Shown here: positions 43,778 through 52,132 of the stretch, one piece after another
How positions within the stretch are numbered: position 1 is the first letter of the stretch
How the letters are laid out: each line of letters starts with the position of its first letter
Origin: UBA1794 sp031552405
GTDB taxonomy: Bacteria; Bacteroidota; Bacteroidia; Bacteroidales; Bacteroidaceae
Length of the DNA: 64,000 bases
Assembly: GCA_031552405.1 (NCBI GenBank)
Contig: JAVBMN010000037.1
Span: 1 to 64,000, forward strand
Reading direction: 5' to 3'
Program-made: the position numbers and the translations under genes
Notes under the pieces: generated by a model
Told to the model about the DNA's origin: nothing
Databases searched by the model: none
Seen by the model: the letters and a program-made list of their open reading frames with translations, nothing else

Positions 43778-44800
43778 TTAGATATCCAGTACTGTATTCC
43801 AGCCGTGAGTATCAGGCTCTTCACCATACTGAATAGCCACGAGCTTATCATACAATTTCTTGCTGATAGGACCGGGCTGTCCGTCTTGGGAGAATACATA
43901 GGATTGTTTCGTATCCGGATCGTCAATGCGACCAATGGGTGAGATAACCGCTGCTGTACCACAAGCTCCGGCTTCCTCGAATGTAGCCAGTTCTTCCAAT
44001 GGGATGGGACGACGTTCTACATTCAGACCCAGATCCTCTGCCAGCTGAAGCAGACATTTGTTCGTAATAGAGGGAAGGATGGACGATGACTTGGGAGTCA
44101 CATACGTATTATTCTTGATTCCGAAGAAGTTAGCGGCACCGCATTCATCGATATACTTCTTTTCCGTGGCATCCAGATAGAATTCGCAGGCATAGCCCAT
44201 TTCATGCGCTTTATGATTAGCCACGAGGGAGGCCGCATAATTGCCACCCACCTTGTAAATGCCGGTACCCAGAGGGGCACTACGGTCATGCTCGCGGGTA
44301 ATCACGTAGTTGTTGCAAGAAAAACCTCCCTTGAAATAAGGTCCTACAGGAGTTACAAAGATCATGAACATATATTCTGTAGCAGGGCGAACACCTACCT
44401 GAGCGCCGGTACCAATCAGTAATGGACGAATGTACAAAGATGCGCCGCTATCAAAGGGAGGTAGAAAGTTTTTGTTCAGTTCCACCACCTTTTTGGTCAT
44501 TTCACAGAACAGCTCTGTGGGTAGTTCGGCCATCATAATTCCGCGACAGGTGGACTGCAAGCGATATGCATTCTCTTCCATACGGAAAATGCGCACTTTT
44601 CCATCCTTGCAACGACGCGCCTTAAGACCTTCAAAAGCCTCCTGCCCGTAGTGCAAACAGGTAGCGGCCATGTGAAGGTTCACTGTTTCTTCACTGCTTA
44701 CCTCGATTTCTCCCCACTTACCATCACGGTAGTAACATCTCACATTGTAATCTGTCTTCATGTATCCGAAGGACAGATTGGACCAGTCCAGTTCTGACAT
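43778..44800 (-). CDS. ilvE: Branched-chain amino acid aminotransferase
   Basis: A 340-aa class IV PLP aminotransferase. The PLP lysine is in GIYKVGGNYAAS, preceded by LYIRPLLIGTGAQVGV; EECGAANFFGI-type and GTAAVISPIG motifs follow. It catalyses the last step of Leu, Ile and Val synthesis and the first of their breakdown. The start MSELDWSNLSFGYMK at 44800 follows AAAAAAAGAAGAG, a plausible ribosome binding site; seven more codons upstream are in frame but would overlap it. A hairpin lies in the leader, and TAATTTTG at 44890-44883 is a -7 box. Confidence 0.95.
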   Translation of the reverse strand: MSELDWSNLSFGYMKTDYNVRCYYRDGKWGEIEVSSEETVNLHMAATCLHYGQEAFEGLKARRCKDGKVRIFRMEENAYRLQSTCRGIMMAELPTELFCEMTKKVVELNKNFLPPFDSGASLYIRPLLIGTGAQVGVRPATEYMFMIFVTPVGPYFKGGFSCNNYVITREHDRSAPLGTGIYKVGGNYAASLVANHKAHEMGYACEFYLDATEKKYIDECGAANFFGIKNNTYVTPKSSSILPSITNKCLLQLAEDLGLNVERRPIPLEELATFEEAGACGTAAVISPIGRIDDPDTKQSYVFSQDGQPGPISKKLYDKLVAIQYGEEPDTHGWNTVLDI

Positions 44801-44816
44801 ACTCTTCTTTTTTTGA

Positions 44817-44858
44817 AGCAAATAGAGTGAAGCGTTATCCCCTTCACTCTCTATTGCT
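44817..44858 (-). promoter_or_regulatory. Hairpin in the ilvE leader
   Basis: AGCAATAGAGAGTGAAG and CTTCACTCTATTTGCT pair across a 9-nt loop on the reverse strand, 17 bp before the ilvE start codon and next to its ribosome binding site. It could modulate translation. It could also be the terminator of xseB, although no T-run follows. Confidence 0.4.
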
Positions 44859-44907
44859 TGTTACTTAGTTTTATAAATTGCACAAAATTACCTTTTTTCT
44901 GCGGGAA

Positions 44908-45108
44908 TCACTGCATATCGTCCAATATTTTTTTCACTTCGGCATCAGTATGAGCCAGCTTCTTCTTGCAGAAAGCCAGTAATCGTTGTGCCTCAGCCAA
45001 TTTCTCAGCCATCTCATCAATGGTTAATTGATTGGATTCCAACAGAGAAGCGATCTCCTCCAAACGACGGGAGGCAGCAGTATAGTCTTCGGGGATTTGG
45101 GGTTTCAT
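44908..45108 (-). CDS. xseB: Exodeoxyribonuclease VII small subunit
   Basis: A 66-aa helical protein (DYTAASRRLEEIASLLESNQ ... LAEAQRLLAFCKKKLAHTD) with the typical XseB size and heptad pattern, encoded 16 bp after xseA. The small subunits coat the coiled-coil arms of XseA in the exonuclease VII complex, which degrades single-stranded DNA. Confidence 0.92.
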   Translation of the reverse strand: MKPQIPEDYTAASRRLEEIASLLESNQLTIDEMAEKLAEAQRLLAFCKKKLAHTDAEVKKILDDMQ

Positions 45109-45124
45109 ATCTAATCAGATTGAG

Positions 45125-46447
45125 TTATTCAGTTTCAATTTCTTGTACAATACTTGTCACTGTTCCGCCCTGCATACGAATCGTGAGACTGTCACCTGCG
45201 GAGAGGTCGGTAGCCCTTGTCACGATACGCCCTTCTTTCAGGGTAATAGCGTAGCCACGCTGTAACAGAAGTGCCGGATCTACTGCTTTCAGGCGCTGCT
45301 CCAGCAGTTGCAGGCGGTGATGTTGGGATGTAGAAAATATCCCACTGGCATACTTTAAGTTACGGCATACAGTCTGTATACGGTTCGCCTCCTCCGAGAG
45401 TTTTGCCGAGGCGCGCTGCAAGAGGCGTTGTTGCAGGCGGGTAAGCACCTGCTGCTCCCGCAATACATGTTCAGGGATGCCACGGATAATCCGGTCAGTC
45501 AGGCGGCGAAACTGTTCCGCATTAGTCTGAAGGAAATATCCTGCCCCATTCCGGATACGCAGAGTCAGCTCCTGAAGGTGCAGCAAATGAGTATACTGAT
45601 GCGTAATAAAGAATTGCGCGGCGGCTGTAGGAGTCTTTACACGGGTATGCGCCACCAAGTCAAGCACCGTATCGTCCCGTTCATGCCCTATTCCTGTAAT
45701 AATGGGTAGCGGAAACTGCGCACAGGCCGCTGCCAGCAGGTAGGTATCAAACCCTGTAAGATCGCTGGTTGCACCTCCGCCACGGATGATCACTACTACA
45801 TCAAATACATCAGCCTGTTCCGCAATGCGGTCAAGGGCAGAGAGTATGCTTTCTTCCGTCTGCTCACCTTGCATCACTGCGGGGAATAAAGTAGGAAAAA
45901 AGAGAAGGCCATGAGGATTCTCTTCCAGCTGGCGACAAAAATCACCATAACCGGCTGCAGTAGCGGAGGAGATCACGGCAATACGCTGTAACAGCACAGG
46001 AAGAGGCAGTTCTTTATTGAGATTCAACACCCCTTCGCGCTCCAGTTGCTGAAGAATTTCTTTGCGCCTGCGGGCCATGTCGCCCAACGTATAAGTGGGG
46101 TCCACATTCTGAATTATCAAGCTGTAGCCATACAGCTCATTAAACTCCACCGTGACTTCTACCAGCACCTTTATGCCACTGACAAAGGCTTGCCCGGTAC
46201 ATTGTTCAAAGTAAGGACGCAACCCACCCCACACACGGTTCCAGATGATGGCGCGCGCCTTCGCCACAAGGGCACTCCCGCGAGGGTCCTTCTGGAGCAG
46301 CTCCAAATAGCAGTGTCCACCGGAGGCAGTACGTACATCACTCAACTCCGCCTGCACCCAATAGGTAGAGGTAAAGGTCTGCTTCAGAGTCTGACGGATC
46401 AGCCCGTTCAACTCCAGGAGAGTCATACTATGAGTAGAGTGTTCCAT
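45125..46447 (-). CDS. xseA: Exodeoxyribonuclease VII large subunit
   Basis: A 440-aa protein: N-terminal OB fold (about 8-100), catalytic domain with VVVIIRGGGATSDLTGFD and GIGHERDDTVLD, then a long coiled coil and a short C-terminal segment. It is the nuclease subunit of exonuclease VII. The start at 46447 is taken from the longest ATG frame; ATG 21 bp further in (MTLLELNGL) is equally good, as neither has a clear ribosome binding site. It lies between ispF and xseB in the same direction. Confidence 0.93.
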   Translation of the reverse strand: MEHSTHSMTLLELNGLIRQTLKQTFTSTYWVQAELSDVRTASGGHCYLELLQKDPRGSALVAKARAIIWNRVWGGLRPYFEQCTGQAFVSGIKVLVEVTVEFNELYGYSLIIQNVDPTYTLGDMARRRKEILQQLEREGVLNLNKELPLPVLLQRIAVISSATAAGYGDFCRQLEENPHGLLFFPTLFPAVMQGEQTEESILSALDRIAEQADVFDVVVIIRGGGATSDLTGFDTYLLAAACAQFPLPIITGIGHERDDTVLDLVAHTRVKTPTAAAQFFITHQYTHLLHLQELTLRIRNGAGYFLQTNAEQFRRLTDRIIRGIPEHVLREQQVLTRLQQRLLQRASAKLSEEANRIQTVCRNLKYASGIFSTSQHHRLQLLEQRLKAVDPALLLQRGYAITLKEGRIVTRATDLSAGDSLTIRMQGGTVTSIVQEIETE

Positions 46448-46453
46448 ATACAG

Positions 46454-46534
46454 TAGGGGCGGATTGAATCCGCCCGTTAGTTTAGTATTTACATGTCATA
46501 TATCCACCCCTTGGACAGATTCAATCCGCCCCTA
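46454..46534. repeat. Inverted repeat between ispF and xseA that enters the ispF coding end
   Basis: TAGGGGCGGATTGAATC (46454-46470) and its exact complement (46518-46534). The left arm also contains the small palindrome GGCGGATT-G-AATCCGCC. The right arm supplies the last codons and stop of ispF (IGAD-stop). Confidence 0.75.
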
Positions 46535-47012
46535 TGAGCAGCACCGTCACAAAAGCGGAGATGCCCTCTTCGCGCCCTGTGTATCCAAGTTTCTCAGTGG
46601 TGGTGGCTTTGATAGAGAGATCTTCCTCGTCCACGCCCATCACCTCAGCCAGGGTATGCTTCATAGCCGGGATATGAGGATTGAGTTTGGGGCGTTCGGC
46701 GCAAATCGTGGCATCCATATTACCCAGTTCATAGCCTTTGGCACGAATCAGTTCCATGGTGCGACGCAACAATATTTTGCTATCTATATCTTTGTACTCG
46801 CCTGCTGTATCCGGGAAATGGTATCCGATATCACGAAGGTTGGCGGCACCCAGCAATGCGTCGCAGAGTGAATGTATCAACACATCCGCATCACTATGCC
46901 CCAATAGGCCCAGTGTGTGATCTATCTTTATGCCACCCAGCCACAGCTCGCGGCCTTCCACAAGGGCGTGTACATCAAAACCCAGTCCGGTACGTATCTT
47001 CAGTTTTCCCAT
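46521..47012 (-). CDS. ispF: 2-C-methyl-D-erythritol 2,4-cyclodiphosphate synthase
   Basis: The enzyme forms the cyclodiphosphate in the MEP isoprenoid pathway. The 163-aa protein has the zinc ligands D13, H15 and H47 (GFDVHAL; GHSDADVLIH) and the CDP-binding TTTEKLGYTGREEGI. It lies 13 bp after porV. The porU-porV-ispF order is, from memory, the one found in P. gingivalis. The last codons come from an inverted repeat. Confidence 0.96.
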   Translation of the reverse strand: MGKLKIRTGLGFDVHALVEGRELWLGGIKIDHTLGLLGHSDADVLIHSLCDALLGAANLRDIGYHFPDTAGEYKDIDSKILLRRTMELIRAKGYELGNMDATICAERPKLNPHIPAMKHTLAEVMGVDEEDLSIKATTTEKLGYTGREEGISAFVTVLLIGAD

Positions 47013-47025
47013 TATAGCATCCGGA

Positions 47026-48195
47026 TTAACGGCGTTTACCCATCAAGTCACGCAATCCGTCCATATCAAAGGAAAGGGAGAAACGCAACGTCTGGTCCAA
47101 AGGATTATTCTGCGAGGCAGAAATCAGATAACCGGCGTCCAGCGAGAACACGCTCATCTTGAAACCTGCACCTACGGTGTAGTATTTACGGTTACCCTTG
47201 TTCTCATTCTCGTAATGATAACCCGCACGCAGAGAGAACTGATTGTGGTAGGTATACTCCGCACCTACAGACCATTGTATCTCTTCCAGTTCTTCCTTGA
47301 AACCGCCCGGAGCATCTGTAAACGACTTAAAGATACCGGCGATAGAAGAAATATTATAGTAATCTTCGTCCAGGCGATTCTGATAATCCACATCACTCTC
47401 TCCGTCTTCTTTTTTAGGAATAGTGGGTACCATCAATTTATTAAGATCAAGACTGAAAGCAAACGTATTGTACTCATTAATAGGGCAGAGCAAAGAAGTA
47501 CCAATACGCAAATTAGCCGGAAGGAACAGGCTTCGGTTACCGGTATAAGAGATCTTAGTACCCACGTTTGAGATATTCACACCCCACGCCCAGTTGCACT
47601 CACGTTGCGAAAGCACCACGTAACGATTCCAATACATGGAAAGATCCGCAGCAAAAGCACTGGCAGGATGTACATCGCTCGACTCGAACTTACCCATGTC
47701 AGAATGGATAAAGCGCAAGGCTACCGCGGCAGAAAAACTCTCGGAAAGCATACGCGAGTAAGCCATGTCTATAGACATTTCATAGGGTTTTACCGTATAC
47801 CCAGGGTCGTCCTTGCTATGACGAACCACTACATCACCCAGCGAGAAATAGTTAATGGATCCACTGATAGCCTGAAAATCACCAATGCGGTAATATCCCG
47901 TAGCATTCATCAAAGCGATATCATTCACCAGTTTACGCAACCAGGGAGTGTACGACATAGACAATCCCGCACGACTGACGGTAAAAGGATACTTCGCCGC
48001 ATTCCAGTATTGGGAATTGACATCCGGGTCTGTAGCAGCTCCCAAGTCACCCATACCTCCCGCACGTGCATCAGGAGCAATGTTAAGGGAAGAAACGCCA
48101 TACAATACAGGGTTAAACGTATCGCTTTTATCCTGCGCCTGCAACGAATAGATTGCACCAAACACCACAAGCACACATACAAGTAATCGATTCAT
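47026..48195 (-). CDS. porV: Type IX secretion system outer membrane protein PorV
   Basis: A 389-aa FadL-like beta-barrel with a signal peptide (MNRLLVCVLVVFGAIYSLQA). The mature start, PVLYGVSSLNIAPDARAGGMGDLGAATDPD, is the conserved PorV region (core NIAPDARAGGMGDLG). PorV binds the C-terminal signal of T9SS cargo after it leaves the translocon and carries it to the PorU sortase. It is encoded directly after two porU genes and before ispF. The start at 48195 avoids 15 upstream residues without function. Confidence 0.93.
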   Translation of the reverse strand: MNRLLVCVLVVFGAIYSLQAQDKSDTFNPVLYGVSSLNIAPDARAGGMGDLGAATDPDVNSQYWNAAKYPFTVSRAGLSMSYTPWLRKLVNDIALMNATGYYRIGDFQAISGSINYFSLGDVVVRHSKDDPGYTVKPYEMSIDMAYSRMLSESFSAAVALRFIHSDMGKFESSDVHPASAFAADLSMYWNRYVVLSQRECNWAWGVNISNVGTKISYTGNRSLFLPANLRIGTSLLCPINEYNTFAFSLDLNKLMVPTIPKKEDGESDVDYQNRLDEDYYNISSIAGIFKSFTDAPGGFKEELEEIQWSVGAEYTYHNQFSLRAGYHYENENKGNRKYYTVGAGFKMSVFSLDAGYLISASQNNPLDQTLRFSLSFDMDGLRDLMGKRR

Positions 48196-48215
48196 ATTAT
48201 TCTTTTTATAGATGG

Positions 48216-48253
48216 AGAGCCTGTTCCTATAATCGAACATTTAGACAGGCTCT
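48216..48253 (-). other. Hairpin between porU copy B and porV
   Basis: AGAGCCTGT and ACAGGCTCT (9-bp arms, 20-nt loop) in the 82-bp gap. It may set relative expression of porV or protect the mRNA; no T-run supports termination. Confidence 0.35.
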
Positions 48254-48277
48254 ATAATAACCACAAAAAAAGCCGTT

Positions 48278-51200
48278 TTATTGTGCACCTACCACAAATT
48301 TTAAGGTTTCAGTGGTTTCCTTACTACCTTCCGTAGCAAAATGAGCACGACACATATAGACCCCTTCCGGCAAACGGCTACCATTTCCAGACACCAAATC
48401 CCATGTATACGCATAATAACCGGTAGAAGCATAATCAGTCAGGGTATGTGTCCACACTTTAGAGCCATCGAAGGCAAAGATCTCCAACGTAAGAATCAGG
48501 TTTACTCCTACCCGGTTGTGACGGAAATGGAACGTAAGGTCGTCCACAGCCGGCAACGGATAGCATGTCAACGAACTTACCCCCGGTGCAGCATTATCTT
48601 CCACCCGGAAAGGCAAACTGTATGTGGACGAGTTGTTTTTAGTATCCCAGGCAGTAAAATACAAAGTATGATCCCCATCAGGAAGCGGGTCAAACTGATA
48701 CTGTATCGTGCCATGAGTGTATCCGCCCGGAGTTAACTGAAAGTAATTGTTAAGCACATAACTATAAATGGGCGAGTGGTCTATTGAAACCATAATATCA
48801 TGACCTATTCCACTTCCGGTTGCATTGATTCCTTCTGCATCGGTCAACTCTGCAAAAAGGTAGGGAGCAGCATTCACTATGCCTCCCGCCCGAAAGGACG
48901 GATCATTCAGATAGAGTTGTATCTCGGGCCCCAAAGAATCAGTCTTCAGAGCGCCGGGAGCCGTACCTCCCACTGTATAATCGGCAAAATAGCCTTGCCC
49001 TTCCACTCCTGTAGAGGAAGCTGCATAAAGGTTCAGCATACCTTTCTCGTTACTATAGCTGATATCCAACGGAACAGGAAAACTTATCTGGAACTGTCCG
49101 CCACGTACAGAATCGCCACCTACAAACAGCTTGCTGTTATACTCATCAAACTCAAAACGACCAGTTTTAGAGGCTATGTGATCATAGCCTTTTACATGTT
49201 CCTTCTTATCAAACACCGTAGTAGATACAGAGCCGTTGAAGTGAGTACTCATAGCGCCTGAGGCATCTTCAACATGCCCCTTAAGAGTGATTACATCTCC
49301 CGCCCGCATTTGAAGGTCGGAAGCTGTAGCTGCTTTCCCATTTAGGGAGTCCACCACTATCTTATGATCCGGAAATGCCAACATGAGTGCGGGATCACCA
49401 ATCAGAGAAAAGTTCAATTTATTATCATCCCCCTTGAGCTCTTGCTTTGACAAACGCATAATATCTCCTAAACGCAGGCGCTCTCCGTTCTTCTTTGCAA
49501 AAATGTTTCCGGTAAATTTCCTGTTTAGGTTATCATTACTGGGACCATCCACAACCCGGGATGTTGTAAAGAGAGCTATTGCGCCACCTTTTTCATTCAA
49601 GAAAGCTTCTTCGCCTGCGGAATAATCCATGTCATCATACCGACAGAAGTCGCACGTGGCCGTTATCCACAAGGCCTGACGACTATTATGCATGGCACGA
49701 ATATGATTGGTAGTCAGCAAATGTTCAGCACTCCACCCATTTCCACCTCCATGCCCGGAATAATTTAAAAGAAGAAGACCTTCATCAATCAGGGTGAGCA
49801 GTCGTTTGGTAGCCTGCGGATACGTAAAACCGGCAGCTGTAGATTCACGTGGGAACGCATCTTGATATACGCGACTGACCATCATTTGAGGAGCATTCTT
49901 CTCTACATAGCCGGCAAACTCCTCTGCAGCTACCATAAAGCGATTATTCTGGCTACTTTCCTCATCATCGGCCACATAACACACCCGATTCTTCCAAGAT
50001 CCTAGTTCTTTATTATTGATATAGGCAATAGTCTTGTCTACCGTGACCTTTGCCTCATCTGCATTTCGCACCGGAAACCGTCCTACCCCTATATCCATCA
50101 CATCACTTGAGAGATACAACATACCTTCTCCTTTATCCAGCATTCCCAGGTAGTCATCCGTCACATAAGAAGCGGTTTCTATAGTGCTGTTCTCTGATTG
50201 ATAACAGAGCAGGAAATCATTCGGATCGTACTTCTTCCAGGTACTTGTCAACATGCGGTTATCATACGAGCAGTCACCCATCATCAACAGATATTTGGGT
50301 GCCTTCCCGCCGTTAGCAGAACGGTCATAGAACATCTTCATAAACCACCGATATGCGGTGACATCAGCAGTTCCGGATGAGAACTCGTTATAGATTTTTG
50401 CGGCAGACACTACATGTACAATCATGCCGTCTTTCTGTCGATGGGCTTCAGCCAGACGTTCTGCATGGCTTCTCCACTTCTCAGAAGCAGGGATAACAAT
50501 CACCATGTCAGGCTGTTCCAAGGCATGCAAATCCTGATTGGGGACAACTCCCACCACAGAAGGGCTTTCAAATGAAGCATTCACGTTCACAGCCATGTAT
50601 TCTCGCATAGAGGTATTGTCGGCCGTAAAACGATAAGTAGAACCGTGCAGTGCACCCTCCATTTGTGTATAAGAACCAGGAGTGGTTATATCCCATATCC
50701 GAGTATTCGCATCGCATCCGCTGATAGAATACGTAATCACTTTCTTTGCTGTATCCAAGACCTGAAATGGCATATAAGGAGCAGACAGTTTTAGATCCCT
50801 CTGATAGTTGATGGTGATATAATCCAGCCGTCCGGGTATTCCGGCCGGACGGTTATGAGTAAGCGAGATAAGCATATTCTCATCCGTCTCCGTGGGAATC
50901 CAGGAGCCATTATAGGTGGCATCCACAGCCTTGTAGTAATTAGCATACGTTTCGCTGTATGCGTTTATGCTAAATGACCCCAGTTTGGTACTATTGGCGG
51001 CCACCTCTACGGTAGTCGCGGCCTTGCTGCGCGCAGCAAAGTGTACTGTACAATAGGCTTTGCTTGCGGTGATGCCCGTCAGACGAAAAGTATAACTCTT
51101 CTTATTGCCGTTGACATAATCATAACTTTCATACAACTCCCGCCCCGAAGAGGCCCAATTGTATGCATCTTCTTCATGCAATATTCTTTCATTGAACGAA

Positions 51201-52084
51201 GTAACAACCTGTGAGGGGCCTTCCGAATTACTCTTCAAAGGCCACTCTAAAGGAGTTCCTTCACCCTCCGTCAGGAAATAGTATCCGGCTGTAGCATAGA
51301 CATTCTGCACCCGGTTAAAATAAGTTTTCGCATAGTTTGTTTTCCAACTCACAGGCCCTTTTCCGTAAAACAAGGCATATCCATTTCCCCGATACATGGG
51401 TACTTCACAAAGATCATCCGGATGACTGCCATTCAGATCCTCTGCCAGCAGGGCACCTCCATATCCATACAGGCGTACCTTGGAGGGATTGTTGAACCCT
51501 AATTCGCGCAGCTTGCTTTCAGTCAACTTAAATACGCCGGAGTAGGGTACACTGATCTTCACCCATCTCCCACTTGCCAACAGTGAATGTGAAGCATACG
51601 TTTCCGTAGCAACAGCCTCAGCAGTCAGGGAAACTCCCCTCACCAGGGACCGGGCTACCGGACCTTCACTCATTACAAGACGAAAGGAAGTAAGGCGCAT
51701 CAAACGCCCTTCCCGATACACAAACGGCAACAAGTCAACCTGTAAAATGCCCTCGTGGGCAGAAATCGACAAACGCGTTTCGGGCAACGGATCACGGGGA
51801 AGTGCCTTGACCTGCTCTTCAAGCCCGGCCGGAATCTCCATATACTGGTACTCGGGATACTCTACACTCACCGTATAGGTGCGTGAAGCATATTCCCTAC
51901 CCAGATCATATTGATAAAAATAATGCGGAAGCGCCGAATCATGAAGGTATACTGCTCCGGAAAAGGTCACTCCTAAACGAGTAGTATCCCCCTTCCATTC
52001 CAACGTCGTAAAATCAGCTGCCTGAAGAGAAACACACCCTATACATATCGCCAAAAAAGAGAATAAAACACGGATTAACTTCAT
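48278..52084 (-). CDS. porU: PorU-type C25 peptidase/sortase, copy B
   Basis: A 1268-aa secreted protein with signal peptide MKLIRVLFSFLAICIGCVSLQA. An N-terminal prodomain-like region leads to a gingipain-family (C25) catalytic domain with H778 (NYSGHGG) and C811 (TATCDFCRYD), both present. Ig-like and C-terminal beta domains follow, ending ETTETLKFVVGAQ with the T9SS-type CTD pattern (LPEGVYMCR). PorU cleaves the CTD from T9SS cargo and attaches A-LPS. This is the second of two tandem full-length copies; the two align throughout and differ by only two residues in length. Confidence 0.9.
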   Translation of the reverse strand: MKLIRVLFSFLAICIGCVSLQAADFTTLEWKGDTTRLGVTFSGAVYLHDSALPHYFYQYDLGREYASRTYTVSVEYPEYQYMEIPAGLEEQVKALPRDPLPETRLSISAHEGILQVDLLPFVYREGRLMRLTSFRLVMSEGPVARSLVRGVSLTAEAVATETYASHSLLASGRWVKISVPYSGVFKLTESKLRELGFNNPSKVRLYGYGGALLAEDLNGSHPDDLCEVPMYRGNGYALFYGKGPVSWKTNYAKTYFNRVQNVYATAGYYFLTEGEGTPLEWPLKSNSEGPSQVVTSFNERILHEEDAYNWASSGRELYESYDYVNGNKKSYTFRLTGITASKAYCTVHFAARSKAATTVEVAANSTKLGSFSINAYSETYANYYKAVDATYNGSWIPTETDENMLISLTHNRPAGIPGRLDYITINYQRDLKLSAPYMPFQVLDTAKKVITYSISGCDANTRIWDITTPGSYTQMEGALHGSTYRFTADNTSMREYMAVNVNASFESPSVVGVVPNQDLHALEQPDMVIVIPASEKWRSHAERLAEAHRQKDGMIVHVVSAAKIYNEFSSGTADVTAYRWFMKMFYDRSANGGKAPKYLLMMGDCSYDNRMLTSTWKKYDPNDFLLCYQSENSTIETASYVTDDYLGMLDKGEGMLYLSSDVMDIGVGRFPVRNADEAKVTVDKTIAYINNKELGSWKNRVCYVADDEESSQNNRFMVAAEEFAGYVEKNAPQMMVSRVYQDAFPRESTAAGFTYPQATKRLLTLIDEGLLLLNYSGHGGGNGWSAEHLLTTNHIRAMHNSRQALWITATCDFCRYDDMDYSAGEEAFLNEKGGAIALFTTSRVVDGPSNDNLNRKFTGNIFAKKNGERLRLGDIMRLSKQELKGDDNKLNFSLIGDPALMLAFPDHKIVVDSLNGKAATASDLQMRAGDVITLKGHVEDASGAMSTHFNGSVSTTVFDKKEHVKGYDHIASKTGRFEFDEYNSKLFVGGDSVRGGQFQISFPVPLDISYSNEKGMLNLYAASSTGVEGQGYFADYTVGGTAPGALKTDSLGPEIQLYLNDPSFRAGGIVNAAPYLFAELTDAEGINATGSGIGHDIMVSIDHSPIYSYVLNNYFQLTPGGYTHGTIQYQFDPLPDGDHTLYFTAWDTKNNSSTYSLPFRVEDNAAPGVSSLTCYPLPAVDDLTFHFRHNRVGVNLILTLEIFAFDGSKVWTHTLTDYASTGYYAYTWDLVSGNGSRLPEGVYMCRAHFATEGSKETTETLKFVVGAQ

Positions 52085-52132
52085 ATTAGATTCTTTAAAC
52101 TGTTTACTAAGAAGAACCTAAAAGAACCGTCT

